Below, one piece after another: positions 22,806 to 34,623 of a stretch of 64,000 bases of DNA. How positions within the stretch are numbered: the stretch's first letter is position 1; each line of letters starts with the position of its first letter. The DNA comes from Onthophagus taurus (taxonomy: Eukaryota > Arthropoda > Insecta > Coleoptera > Scarabaeidae). Where the stretch lies: assembly GCF_036711975.1 (NCBI RefSeq), contig NC_091976.1:11098001-11162000 (forward strand). The letters run 5' to 3'. The notes beneath the pieces are model-generated. The model did not search any database, had not been told where the DNA came from, and saw only the letters and a list, made by a program, of their open reading frames with translations. A program made the position numbers and the translations under genes.

Positions 22806-23181
22806 GTTTTTATCTAGTTTTGTTATTTAATATTAATTAGTTTTATTTTAGATTTAACCTATAAAATGTTTTTTGGTCTTCAACCATTGTAAACCTTTTG
22901 ACCTTCAAATAATTTTACTACGTATCTAAAGCATTTTATTTCAACATGTTCAAATTTAACATACTTTTTATTAATTTTCTCGCTTGTGAGCATCTTTAAC
23001 TTTGACAGTAAGTTTTATTTTTCTTTTAAATTGTTTTTTCTAATTAAATGAGTTTGTAGTTTCGACTGAAGATGAGGTAATACCTCGAAACTAGTATCGA
23101 AGCATATTAATAAAAGCAAGTAAGAGGTAATTTTGATTTTTCATGGATAATTGCGATTGCTAATATTTTTGTTTTTAAAAT
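22806..23181. other. Non-coding; small hairpin with hammerhead-like core
   Basis: AT-rich. Near 23060-23095 a GTTTCGA...CGAAAC frame encloses CTGAAGA, a GAGGTAATACCTC hairpin and GAAA, resembling the CUGANGA-stemII-GAAA core of minimal hammerhead ribozymes known in Penelope-like elements. Stem III and the cleavage site are not convincing. Confidence 0.3.
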
Positions 23182-23545
23182 TGAAGTGACGCATTTTGTC
23201 TCACTTCTTTCCCGTCGTTATCACTCTTAATCGACATGATTTCAATCTTAGTCGCCATATCGTCTGCATCGTGTGCCTTCAATTTCCACCACGACACGTA
23301 TAATTTTCGCCGCACTCTTGTATGTACGCTTTATTTTATTTACCTTTATTTACATTCTTTCGCTCATTCTGTATAATTTTCTTTATTAATTGCAGGGTTT
23401 GCATTCATTGCAACCGCTTTCGCATTAAAGTTATATTTTTGATTTTATTAACAGAATTTAATTATTATTTTATTAACCGTTTATTAATCATTATTAACTG
23501 GCACCTCGCTTTTTAGTTCGACAATTTTTCTTTTTTGTACGAACA
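23182..23545 (+). repeat. Probable 5' LTR of BEL/Pao 2
   Basis: Ends ACGAACA directly before TTAATGGTCCTTCGAGCC, a leader string I associate with the primer-binding area of insect BEL/Pao elements. The start is a guess; TGAAGTGACG at 23182 or TGTCTCAC at 23197 are options. Confidence 0.4.
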
Positions 23546-23922
23546 TTAATGGTCCTTCGAGCCGGATTCAGTTACGTTTCTTGGTTTTTCTCCGCTTCTG
23601 TTATTTTCGACTATTGGCTTCTTCAGTGGCTAGCGTGTTTCTGGGTCCTTCACTGAACCGAGTAGGTGATCGACACTACGCACGACTCTACGACGCTCCT
23701 ATACATTATTCTTATTAATTTTACGCATTTTCGTTAATTTACAACGCACTCTGAACTTCTTTGTCATTTTTGAAATCCGCTTTTTTGTACGCTCACATCT
23801 GGAGCTCACATCTGGCACGAGATTTATTCTTATAATCTGTTTACTATAATTTTCGCAATTTATATAGACTGGTCCTAAATTTCATTCACAATTTATATTG
23901 ATATTTTCTTTCGGTTTTTACA
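23546..23922 (+). other. BEL/Pao 2 leader
   Basis: No gene seen between the probable LTR and the gag ATG at 23923. Confidence 0.45.
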
Positions 23923-26151
23923 ATGGTTGATAAACTCGCGAAGGCTCTTCTACGTCGAAACATCGAATTAAATCGACTCCTCGAAACATTGGGCTGTGGC
24001 CGCAGCCTCACCACTATAACTGAAGGCGCATTGATTTTTGTCGCATGCGCTGGTGATATAAAAAATACTTACCGAGAGTTTCAATTATTGTATAATCAAG
24101 CTATTGGTTTAATTACCGATGAAGAGTTTGATGAGCATGATCGTATTCGCCAACAGGCAGATACCGCATATTTTTCTATAAAGGCAATTCATCAAAGAAT
24201 TAAAAATTCTCATATTACTAAACATCCACCTACTGCTCTCGAATCTCCAAAGTTGAGCAAAATTATGTTACCAACATTTACTGGCGATTTCAAAGCATGG
24301 TCAAGTTTCTGCGATTTATTCCGCTCCATGGTGCACGAAAATACATCCTTTTCGGATGCTGTTAAATATCAATATTTATTGATGTCATTATCTGGTGAGC
24401 CATTACAACTCATTAAAGGGTTGCCTATGACGAATGACAATTACCCTATTGCGTTTAAGATGCTGAAGATTAGGTATCAAAATAAAAGGCATCTTGCCAC
24501 ACTGTACTACAACGAAATACAGGGCATAACAATAAAACAAGAGGGTTCCGCTAAAGCCTATCGTTCATTAATCGATATATTCACAGAAAATGTGGTAGGC
24601 CTCAAGACTCTCGGATTTCCTGTTGATTCATGGGATTTCTTATTGTTCAATATCCTATTACAAAAGTTAGATACTTCGATTAGAACCAAATTCGAACACA
24701 GGCACAACGATTTGAATTTGTCACTAAGACCAATCTTTGCAAAAACTGTTTAGGCTGTCGACACTCCACCAGTAAATGCATTTCTACGAATGCTTGTCGT
24801 ATCTGTAATAAACGTCACCACACTTTATTACATCTGAATAACCCAATGAATGATGAACAACTATTGGATCTGCGTTAAATTCCATGATGACCGTATTACC
24901 TCCTTTCGCTGAGATGGAGTCCAGGACCGTTTTGGAACCTTTCACAAAGTTCGGGCACTCATTGATTCCTGCAGCATGGTAAACTTTATTACTGAACGCC
25001 TGCAATAGAGACTTCAACTTGAAAGATGTAAAAGTTCTGTCACTATTGAAGGGTTGAACAGCATGAGTTCCAACTGTAATGGAGGTTCTATCGCCTGCGC
25101 TATCAAACCCTGCACCGCTCTTCAACCCATTTTAGAATTTACAGCTATAATTAGCCCTAAAATTTGTTCCAATCAACCCAAAGAACCGATTGAAATATTA
25201 AACTATCCACATCTACGTCATCTTAACATATCTGTCAGTCAATCGTCTCCCGGTCCCGTCAATCTACTCTTGGGAGCTGAACTGGTTCCCTCAATACTCA
25301 CTGGGGCCCGAAAAATTGGTACTCAGAATGAGCTCGCGGCGCTGGAGTCTATTTTCGGATGATTTTCTGATTAGTAAATCTAACAATTCTTCAGCGTCTA
25401 CATCCAATCTCACATTGTTCATCGAACCTACAGTAGATTTTTGTCTTCAACGCTTCTGGGAATTGGATCAGGTGAAGAACACTGTAGCAAAATCACCCGA
25501 GAATGTTTTATGTGAAAAACACTTTAATTCTACGTATCATCGCAACACTGAGGGCCGTTTTGTGCTCGCTTTACCATTCAAATATAAACAACCATGTCTT
25601 GGACAATCATACCAAAAAGCATTTCGTCGATTTCTTTTTCTGGAAAAACGGCTTTTGAAAAACTCAACCATGTACAACGCTTATCAAAATTTCATGGATG
25701 ATTATTATCTTTCGCAACAACACATGTCCCCTGTTCCCAAAGATGACTTCTGCAACCCCAACTCGTCCAAAATACGCGTCATTTTCGACGCATCCGCCAA
25801 GACCACATCAAATAAATCTATAAAAGATCTTCTATTGACCGGGCCTAAATTACAACAAGATTTGGTATCCATTCTAATTACTTTTCGATGTTTTCCCAAC
25901 GTATTTGTCTGCGATATCAAGCAGCTGTACCGCCAAATTCTCGTCGCCTCGCATCACCGTGATTATCAGCGAATCATCTGGAGAAATGCTAATGACGGTG
26001 AAATCAACGAATATAAATTAAATACAGTCACGTATGGTATGTCCGCATCTCCATTCATGGCATTACGCACTCTGCAAGAATTGGCCAATATATACGAGAT
26101 GCAATATCCTGAAGCTGCAAATGTTATCCGGAATTACATGTATTTCGACGA
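23923..26151 (+). pseudogene. BEL/Pao retrotransposon 2: gag, protease and first part of reverse transcriptase
   Basis: Gag (23923-24753) has a DUF1759-type capsid region with LPTFTGDFKAWSSFCDLFRS. Zinc-knuckle cysteines follow in another frame (CKNCLGCRH ... CRICNKRHH, near 24735-24830). A protease remnant with RALIDSCSMVNFI (near 24945) and reverse transcriptase 25316-26151 with VCDIKQLYRQI and TYGMSASPFMAL follow. The frame stops exactly at the FDD catalytic motif because Maverick P is inserted there. The element resumes at 41242. Confidence 0.88.
26146..26151. repeat. Target-site duplication of Maverick P (left copy)
   Basis: GACGAC, repeated at 41236-41241. One copy restores the reading frame through the Asp-Asp pair of the BEL reverse transcriptase, which proves the insertion point. 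Confidence 0.95.
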
Positions 26152-26580
26152 CAGTAGTATATTAATGCCGATTCTGGAGCGGAAGTTGCTCCCTGTGCTC
26201 CCTGCTCCCTGCGCATGCGCAGGAAGTGACGTCACAGCGCGGGAAATTTGGCGGGAAATTTGAAATTCAAAATTCATGTGGCGCCATCTGGTGTTGTGTA
26301 GTTAAACTAAAAAAGGGGTTTACCTGATGAGTGATAGATGGCGCAGCTTAAAATTTACCTGATGATTGATAGATGGCGCAGCTTAAAATTTACCTGATGA
26401 ACGACAGATGGCGCTGTCATATTTTTAAGTTGGACTGGAAATTGCTAACCATCGGGCGATAGATGGCGCTGTTATATTTTTAAAACTTAAATTTACCTGA
26501 TGAGCGATAGATGGCTCTGTTATATGTTTAAAATTTAAATTTACCTGATGGGGGATAGATCATGAAAATTTAAAATCATG
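26152..26580. repeat. Left terminus of Maverick P with tandem subterminal units
   Basis: After AGTAGTATA come GGAGCGGAAGTT, TGCGCATGCGCA (26209-26220), GGAAGTGACGTCA (26221-26233), then five to six units of about 45-65 bp with GATAGATGGCGC...AATTTACCTGATG (26320-26570). The inverse lies at 40810-41235. Confidence 0.85.
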
Positions 26581-26811
26581 AAAAAAAATGTGGTTGGTAG
26601 AAAAATATAAACAACAATTATATGTTAATACATTTATTATTTAATTTTAAAACAAACAAAATTTGGTTGGTAGAAAAATATAAACAGCAATTATATGTTA
26701 GTACATTTATTATTTAATTTTTAAAACAAATTTTATGATACAATTATGGTTTAAGAAATTTATATACATACAGATGAACAGATCAGATCAGGGTCATCGG
26801 TAGGAAATTTT

Positions 26812-27135
26812 TCACGTTTCAGGCTTCTTGATGAAATCCAATAAATATACAGGGCGAGTTTTACCAATGTCTTTTGCACCCTTATAAATTATGCACATTT
26901 TCCTGAGTTCGATGATTTCCTCGTCAGTAACATCTTCAGCGATGCGTCTTGGTAAATAAATTATGACTCCAGCCTCCAACTCAAGTACCACGGACGGCCA
27001 AGAACAGTTTTTAAGACGTTTCGCGCACTTAATTGGATATGGAGTGTCCGGTTGAAGCTCAGAAATTGACTTTTTCGGTAGGAAATTACACTGACCCAAT
27101 TGACTTAGACGAGACATGGTTCGTCCCTTGAACAA
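26812..27135 (-). CDS. Small conserved Maverick protein, 107 aa, left arm
   Basis: Reads MSRLSQLGQC from an internal ATG (27117) or MFKG from 27135. The core is YPIKCAKRL...WPSVVLELEAG, YLPRRIAEDVTDEEI and a final KTRPVYLLDF. The same pattern occurs at 46757-47236 and more loosely at 46140-46448. The alternating strand pattern suggests a small beta-barrel such as an OB fold, and a DNA-binding role in replication would fit its position beside PolB and the terminus; this is inference. The mirror copy differs by one residue (Val here, Phe there). Confidence 0.65.
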   Translation of the reverse strand: MFKGRTMSRLSQLGQCNFLPKKSISELQPDTPYPIKCAKRLKNCSWPSVVLELEAGVIIYLPRRIAEDVTDEEIIELRKMCIIYKGAKDIGKTRPVYLLDFIKKPET

Positions 27136-28340
27136 CTGTTTCGTAGATTAATAATAATGAAACGTAACTTGTTAGCTTGCAAATAGCTGCCAAACTGAAT
27201 AAATTATTAAGAACATGTAATTATATGCTTGAAAAAAAGATTACGGGGAGTGGGGAAATGGGCAATAGAAGTTTCTAGAAGGATGATGTAATTCACACGT
27301 CCAATTGCAAAGAAAAAATTAGAAATAACAGGTGTTATTGTTGTATAAAATGTAAACTCAGCAGTTTTTATTAGCATTAAATTACCACGGTTAAGTAAAG
27401 TCCGATGCATCACGTCGGCAGAGGTGTTCAATTACACCTGTCTCAATTAAAAACCTTAATGTTATGATACTTTTTTACAAATTCAATTATATTGGTAGTC
27501 GAATAAAAATAACAAAAATTATGTACGTGAAAAATACATTTAAGTAAAAGAAGGAAAAGGTTTCGGCGGCTCAGTGGTGGTGTAAATTAACGAAATATAT
27601 AATACAGACTTATTTAATTGAATTTTGCGCGAATTGAACTGATAGCTGTAAGGTGAAATATATAAATACTTTAAAGGCAATAAACCACTGAACCACCGAA
27701 ATCTTTTCAATTTAATATTAAAAAATGATGAAATACATAAAACTTACTTATTTAATTGAATTTATGCGTATTGAATTGAGGGTGAAATACAAACAACAGG
27801 ATGATGTGTGTTTAAGAAGTACATTTATTATTATTTAATTTTTAAGTATACATAACTTTTATTATACAATTACATTTTAAAAAATACATATCCATACATA
27901 TGAACATAAGGGTCATCGGTCGGAAATTTTTTTACGTTTCATAAGTAAAACGTAAATTTTATAAAACAATTAGTTAACATAAGTATGAACAATAGGGTAT
28001 CAGATTACATATCAGATTTCTTGAAAAACAAATTTCTAGAAATAACAGGTGTTATTGCTCCATAAAATGCGAATTAAGCAGTTTTTATTATTAAATCACC
28101 GAGGTTAAGTAGAGTTCATTGCACCTCACCAACACTTGTTTAAATTAAAATAAATATAATTTTTTAAATAAGTTTTTTTAACATTACATTTATTTAATAT
28201 ACTTAATCTATATGAAATTAAACAATCTAAACATAAAAAATATAATGAACCTCCGACATACTAATTACAAAAGGTATTAAAATTGTACAATAAAACTATC
28301 AAACTTAATAATTATATACTTAAAATTACATTAACATTAC
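27136..28340. other. Intergenic region of the left arm
   Basis: Contains the AAGGTTTCGG inverted-repeat cassette (27555-27708) and two related ~100-bp blocks with AATAACAGGTGTTATT and CGGTTAAGTA/GAGGTTAAGTA strings (about 27310-27420 and 28035-28135). A third relative lies in the centre near 32950-33040. A 74-codon hydrophobic ORF (27207-27431, minus) overlaps one block and is weakly supported. Mirror: 39045-40249. Confidence 0.5.
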
Positions 28341-31300
28341 TTAACACGTTATACTATAATGACCCCAAGCTAATGTATTAATTCCATTATCACAAATATA
28401 TCGCTTGGAGTCATTTGGTGAAAGAACCAATTTATTTTGTAATACAGTAAATATACTGTGATTAAAACTTCTAAATAATGTTTGTTTTTTAAATAAAACC
28501 GATTTGGAATTTAGACAATCTAAATAATTTTGAAAAGAGATGTGATGTTTAACAACAGCCTTCTTAACGCCTTTGGATTTTTTGGTAATCCGCCCATCAG
28601 CGACCCTATTAGCATATACCTTTGACCTCAAACCAACAAATTCGACCATTATGCTTCCACAATTCTCATCTTTCATTTTACCTAAAACCGCTTTATTCTG
28701 CAAGGGTATGTCAAACCGATTATCGGGACTGTAGTTAGATGTGTCAAATTTATTTAAATTTAATTTAACATCTCTATATATATCATCAGAATTAATTAAT
28801 ACAGTGAAACTATCGGTGTCCATATAGCACAACCGAACGTCCTCGCCATATTTAGGCTTTAAGAAATCATAATAAAAATCATACATTAACAATTTTGAAA
28901 GTTCTAAAACAGTAAAACCGACGTATAGAGGTTTATCGTAAACGACATGAAGACGATCCATTTGAATTGCCGAAAACGTTTCTGTGAATACTGTAATACT
29001 TTTAAAATTTAATTTTGCTATTAAACTCCGAGCTCCTAAACGAGGTCTACCTGCGGCTTTACCAGTATGCACATCATCCCAACTGGTCACTAATCTTACA
29101 TCGACTCGCTTATCGACGTTTTCCATTGTCTTGCCAAATACGGAATTATTCATCAATTTAAAAAAATCTTTTTCAAACGCATTCTTTGCGAATTGGCGTA
29201 ATTCCGTATTTTTATCGATGTAAGATTTCAACCACGCAGACTGTCTGAACGATAAAACTCTATTAATTTTGCGAACTTTAAGACCGTGAGCAACAGCTTG
29301 TTTCAAATTTCTATAATGGATCACATAATTTTTCTTATCAAATAAATTTGGAATTAATCTCCTTTCACTTTCACATCGATTATTGGGGGCAATTAAATTC
29401 TCAGCTAAAAACGGGAGATCGTTGTGTAAATCATGCAAAGCTGATGGGTATTCAATATCTACGTCTAAAATATATCCAAAATCGGAATTATCGGGTATAT
29501 TATTAAAATCAAATTTTTGCATGTCATTTTCACTCAGCCATTTAAAATTGGAAACGGGCATAAATTGAGACATCGCCCACCCATACAAATTATTAGCGTC
29601 CCAATACATTAAAAAGTTTGACGGTAAATTGGGGTTATAATCATCCATATACTTATTATTGGCTTTAGCGGACCGTAGGGAGCATTGGGAAATGCCTCCA
29701 CGGATGCCTTTCTTAATAAAATGGACTTGATCTATATCCGTCAATAATTCTAATTTAATTTTGGTAAATTTCAACATTGCATCCCAAGAAAGTCCTGGGG
29801 CAGTATAATAATGAGCGGGATCTAAATCGTAGGTTTTGAAGCAAACTTGTCTGAATTTTTCAAATACATCGGCAAGTAAAAGGACATCAGTTTTTAGATA
29901 CAAATCCGAATAATCTTTTAAATTTTGACAATTAAATTTTTCCCACACAGTTTGAGCATGGGAATACTGCTCATCGGTTATATCTTCAAATGATAGTTTG
30001 TTGAAAAAAGCGTTTTTAGGTGGCAATGAAGTTACGTTTAATTTATCGAGTGAATCCATATAACCGTAGGGGAATATTCCTTTCTTGCTCAATAATCTAA
30101 ACTGATCATTGTGTGGAAAGAATTTACGTATATTTATTAAATCAAATTCGTCAAGGTTACCAGCTAAAGAATCTAATGATGAAGCCATAAACCTAAATGA
30201 ATCTACAAATCTTAGTTTAAAAAAGTATTTTCAACACGGTCTCCCTCCACTTGCGCTTTATCGACTAATATCCGTTTACTGAAACTGATGTATTTTTCTT
30301 TATTATTAGGTAATACATCAAGCCCATCTTCATCCGCATCAGCCATTTCTTTAATAAATAAATGACAATCGTAACCGCTAAAATTATGAAAAAATATTGG
30401 AATAAAATTTTGAAGTTGAAAATTTAAATTACAATTTGTATGAGCGGGCCCACGGTACCTACCGCTTATGTGACAATGATCGCGAACCTTAACCTGATGT
30501 GAAGTGAAAGGATTTTGGCAAATAAAACAATTTTCAGCTGAATCGAAATTCCGTTGCTCATCGACCGTTAAAGGTAGCATTGGTTTTACGGTTTTAAAGT
30601 ATTTATTATAAATAAATTTGACATCATCAATTAATTTAGAGATAAAAACTTGAGGTGCATCAGGACCCGTATACGTTTCAAATTTATTGAAATTGGAATC
30701 AATGGTGGAAACGATATAGTACGCGAAACTATACGGTTGATGCATCTCAATTGTTTCCGTGAAAGACTTGGAAGAATGTGGCTCACAATGATCGATCGGT
30801 TTTAAAATCGATTCAAAGTCGGCGTATATGACAAAAGGGGCCATCTGAGTGAATTTATAGTTATTAAACTCTAAAATGTTCTGAGGGGTATATAAGCCGA
30901 AATAATTTGGTTTTGATTTTAAATTTGTGGAGGGTACAACTGTCTTTGTATGATTACAATCATTAATCTGATGTGCAGTTAAATGTTCAGCCGATGAAAA
31001 CCGTGTTAAACATCCATCGCAAAGGTGTATAGAATGTCCGTGGTGTGTAACCTGACTTGATATTAGCCTCGAAAGATTTTTAATTAAAACGAAATGACCT
31101 TTCCCGGATTCATATAAATAAAGTAAATTTATATGAATATCACGTCTTTGTTTGGTAAAATAAATTGGTCCTTCCACCGAATAACCTTTTGATTCCTTAA
31201 CTAATTCATAAACATTAATACTTAAATTATTTAATTTTTCCACTTTAACAATATCTCTTACACTAATGGGAAATGTAATCCCTTGTAAATTAAGCACTTG

Positions 31301-32344
31301 ACTATAATGAGGGTAGCTCGAAGTCCGGTCTTGACTATGATTCGCCGGATGAAGAGCCGCCGTCAAACACCACGCTAGACATGCATCATCTTCATAGTTC
31401 TTAATATTGATGCACGCCTTTTTATTAACGATTTCATGAGGTAAATGAATATACGATGACCCAGGAATAGGCTCAAATTTGTTGAGGTTTAACAGGAGGT
31501 AAGATATTGAGTGGAAAGCCCACCCAGACCCACACTCCTGAAACTCCTCGCTTTGAGTTAAAATATCACGAGTCATCTCATCATAAACCTCATTCAACAT
31601 GGTAGATGAAGTGATAATTTTAAATTTGGTATTAAAATTTTTCTCCGACGTTATGACTTCCTCATTACCATCACCATCAAACCCGGACTTAATAAAATTA
31701 GCTAATAACTCAATCTGAGCTTTTATCGAACCATTCTCATTGAGATGTTGTTCAATCAGTCTATTAACTGTTTCACAACATTTCAATAGATATGACGGTA
31801 TATCATCCTCAGATTGAGCTCCACTAATTTTATAGCAAACTACCCTATTTTTATAGCATGACATCATTTTTGTAACATTCTTATCGATTAATTCGGCATG
31901 CTGTGTTTGAAGATGAGTTTCAAGTGACGTAAGTGACGGTAAAAACTCACCGCAAACCTCGCATGCCTTACCTTTGTTCTTGGTAATTGAATGCGGTGGT
32001 AGTGTTGAGCCTCGACGGCGTTTAGTGGATGGTGGTGATGATGATGATGATGAAGGACCTCCCATCTCTAAATTCGATTGAGTTTCTATAGTTGATGGTG
32101 GCGATGGTGCTTGAGTTGATGGTGGCGGCGGTGCTTGAGTTGATGGTGGTGGCGGTGCTTGACGTTTGGATGTAATTGGTAATCCATGAAATAATCTTTG
32201 ATGTTCATCCAATTTATCTCGCCTCGATAAACATTTTCCACACATCGAACAATCGAATTTGGTTTGACCATGTTTACTTTGTACATGTCTGTCAAGATTA
32301 CGTTTTAACGTAAAAGATGTTTGACAACGCTCGCAAATAAACAT
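28341..32344 (-). pseudogene. polB: Family B DNA polymerase of Maverick P, left arm, split by a -1 shift
   Basis: Frame 32344-30212 (710 aa) carries N-terminal C2H2 fingers (MFICERC; CSMCGKC), a Pro-rich QAPPPPST repeat region, a third finger (CEVCGEFL), the exonuclease motif FVIYADFES and the VRDHCHISGRYRG endonuclease-like insert. Frame 30188-28341 (615 aa) carries DANNLYGWAMSQ, NSVFGKTMEN and MDTDSF. The break is T TTT TTA AAC TAA (slippery-type heptamer at 30224-30218), where loss of one T or a -1 ribosomal shift both explain the change. No other lesion is seen in either part. The right arm has the same break. Confidence 0.85.
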
Positions 32345-32761
32345 TTTCGAGTTTGTAAATTTCGGAAATATACGGAAACACTTGGTATAAAAGTTTGAGA
32401 TAAAATAGGTGAAACTACTACGATGTTATCGCAACCGCGAACGAATGCTATTTGCGTTCCAGTACGCGATGAACATACTCTAATACTCAAATTACATAAA
32501 ATAGATTTGCTCTATCTAGGTCAAGTAAAGTCAAAGTTACACTATGACAATTGGTGTGCAGCTGCAAAAACGTTGAGTAATCAAATTATTGGTGCAAAGG
32601 TCAAGTAAAGTCAAAGTTACACTATGACAATTGCTGTGCAGCTGCAATAACGCTGAGTAATCAAATTATTGGTGTAAAGGAAAAACATATAGATGAATAG
32701 AAATTTGAAACGTTAATTAATATTAAGGATGAAATAAATTAAAAGTTTAAATTTAAAATAA
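32345..32761. promoter_or_regulatory. PolB upstream module of the left arm with tandem duplication
   Basis: A TATA-like TTTTATACC is found 40-50 bp upstream of the PolB ATG on the minus strand. A unit of about 80 bp (GTCAAGTAAAGTCAAAG ... ATTATTGGTG) occurs twice in tandem (about 32520-32600 and 32602-32680). A variant of the proximal part, GTTATC(G/A)CAA(C/T)CGCGAAC, recurs in the centre at about 34205, upstream of the transglutaminase-like gene. Mirror: 34624-35040. Confidence 0.55.
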
Positions 32762-33570
32762 TAGGTTTTATTAACTTAATAATTATTTTCGGTCAACATT
32801 TTAAAAGTTTATCGCAATTAAGTACAGTCGAAGATTTCAGATTGTGACAGCATACTTCAGATGTACTATCCGAACGTTATCGACTAATGCCGAAACACTC
32901 CGATTGGAGTAATCAGCAGTTTAACCTGTTAATATTCAAATTACATAAATTATTATTGTTACATAAAACGCAAATTAAGCGTTTTTTATTAAATCACTGA
33001 GGTTAAGTGAAGTTCAATGCACTGTGGCAATCGGCGCGCAGCTGCAATAACGCTGACTAATAGACTTATTGGTACAATAGGTTATTTGCGAGCGCCCCGC
33101 ACCCCGGAGTAAGGGACCCCCACCTCTACCCCCTCCACCCTATTTTCATATAGTATATCCCATCCGCTCTCTTCCACCCATCGTAGTATGTATTTCTCTT
33201 CTTTTTCCATTCAGCACCTTATCCTTGAACCGTCTCACCCTCCTTATCCCTACATCACCTTCTTCCCCTTCTACCCTATGCTTACGTCAAAGTCCTCCCT
33301 ACAATCAGACCACCCTCACCCCATTATATCTGTTTCAATATAGTATTTGTTAATAAAAAATAAGGCAACACTAAGGTTGCGGTTAAAAAACGTTACAGCA
33401 TCAGTGATCAGCCGGGGGGAGATAAGGTTTAAAATAAAAAATTAAAGATGTTGCGAAATTATTTATTTATTTAAAAACCATACATTATATAAATTTAATA
33501 AGAAGCATTTATTATTATTACAGTTCAAATATTTTAATTAGCATGTAAATGTGGTAGAGAAGTGTTATAG
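32762..33570. other. Unique centre of the palindrome, left part
   Basis: Non-coding. 33090-33310 is pyrimidine-rich on this strand (many CCCTCC/CTTCCC runs). A GAGGTTAAGTGAAGTTCAATGC copy of the arm repeat is near 32998. Confidence 0.5.
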
Positions 33571-34053
33571 TTAACTTTTAAACAACAACAAATTATTTAC
33601 TCTACGATTTATCGATTTACGTATCCGCAACATATTTTCTGGAGCTTCTTTAAAATAATCCGTGGATGAATGTGTTTGTATATATTTCTTATACCATGTT
33701 TTCATCTGTAGTTGTTGTTCATCGATAGGACTAACATCAAATTCTTCATAGGTGAAGTCGGTTTCATTAACACCACAATAATTGTTCATTACTTTACATG
33801 TAGGATCATAACATTCATTCTCCACTTTTACCCAGAAATGCATTATGGGTATGTGTAGCTCCTTATGTTTCACGTAACCAAACAACATTTCCAGCTGATA
33901 CCCCAATTTTCTTGCTTCATCACAAAACATTAAGGATGTTGGTAGACAGGCTCCAAAATAATGTTGCCTTATCAATTCTTGGGAAATTATATTGCTTAAT
34001 AAAGAGAGTTTAATTCGATCTGTACCTGTTAACACCATGATGAGATGCGTCAA
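33571..34053 (-). CDS. Putative transglutaminase-like cysteine protein, 160 aa
   Basis: An open frame from ATG 34053. The pattern GACLPTSLMFCDEARKLGY, then MHFWVKVENECYDPT has Cys, His and Asp in the order and spacing of the transglutaminase/papain-like fold (C...H-x-W-V...D-P-T). This suggests a cysteine peptidase or amide-modifying enzyme. Its C-terminus is basic (RKSINRRVNN). It is the only gene in the unique centre of Maverick P and has the same upstream module as PolB. I know of no Polinton gene like this. The fold call rests on motif spacing alone. Confidence 0.5.
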   Translation of the reverse strand: MTHLIMVLTGTDRIKLSLLSNIISQELIRQHYFGACLPTSLMFCDEARKLGYQLEMLFGYVKHKELHIPIMHFWVKVENECYDPTCKVMNNYCGVNETDFTYEEFDVSPIDEQQLQMKTWYKKYIQTHSSTDYFKEAPENMLRIRKSINRRVNNLLLFKS

Positions 34054-34357
34054 TGTCCCCAGGGTAGAGTATCAACTGCCCCCGGAATAATATATTTTTT
34101 ATAGAGATAAAAACTCAAACCAAACTATTTCAAATTTTAGTTATATAAAAATGTGAAAACACTTAATATAAAAAAGTTTCTAGATATAATAGTTAAAACT
34201 ATGGTGTTATCACAATCGCGAACCTATGTTATTTGCGTTTCAGTATGTGATGAACATGCTTTAATATTCAAATATATAAATTATTATGGAGGGGTTGGAG
34301 GGGATCCCTCTCTCCACCCTCTCCTCACTATTCTCATGAATGAATGCAAAATTTATG
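34054..34357. promoter_or_regulatory. Upstream module shared with PolB
   Basis: 34140-34290 repeats the arrangement seen upstream of PolB: AACACTTAATATAAAA, then GTTATCACAATCGCGAAC, TTATTTGCGTTTCAGTA and GATGAACATGC. It is the probable promoter of the minus-strand gene ending its upstream side at 34053. Confidence 0.5.
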
Positions 34358-34618
34358 GTTGAACAGGCCTGTTCAACCCCGGTTCAACCCCTGTTCAACC
34401 GCTGTTCAACCCCCCATCCACAAAAATTAATAAACCAAAATATTCTAATCAACTTTGTAACAACGTTAATAAAGTCTTTCCCATCAGCATAATAACTGGT
34501 TGAACAGGGGTTGAACAGCGGTTGAACAGGGGTTGAACCGGGGTTGAACAAGCCTGTTCAACCGGTTGAATACCGGTTCAACCCCGGTTCAACCCCTGTT
34601 CAACCGCTGTTCAGTTCG
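34358..34618. repeat. Alternating GTTCAACCCC arrays beside the palindrome junction
   Basis: Units of 10-12 bp (GTTCAACCCCTG, GTTCAACCGCTG) run forward at 34370-34415, reversed at 34498-34550 and forward again at 34553-34615, just before the arm boundary at 34624. The blocks can pair as hairpins. Confidence 0.75.
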
Positions 34619-34623
34619 GTTCC

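Noticed and set aside
27207..27431. 74-codon hydrophobic ORF in both palindrome arms as a gene
   Set aside because: It overlaps a repeated non-coding block and has no recognisable relative; identity between arms follows from the duplication and is not evidence of coding.
34358..34620. CRISPR-like array
   Set aside because: Units are short, contiguous and change orientation, with no spacers; the genome is eukaryotic.
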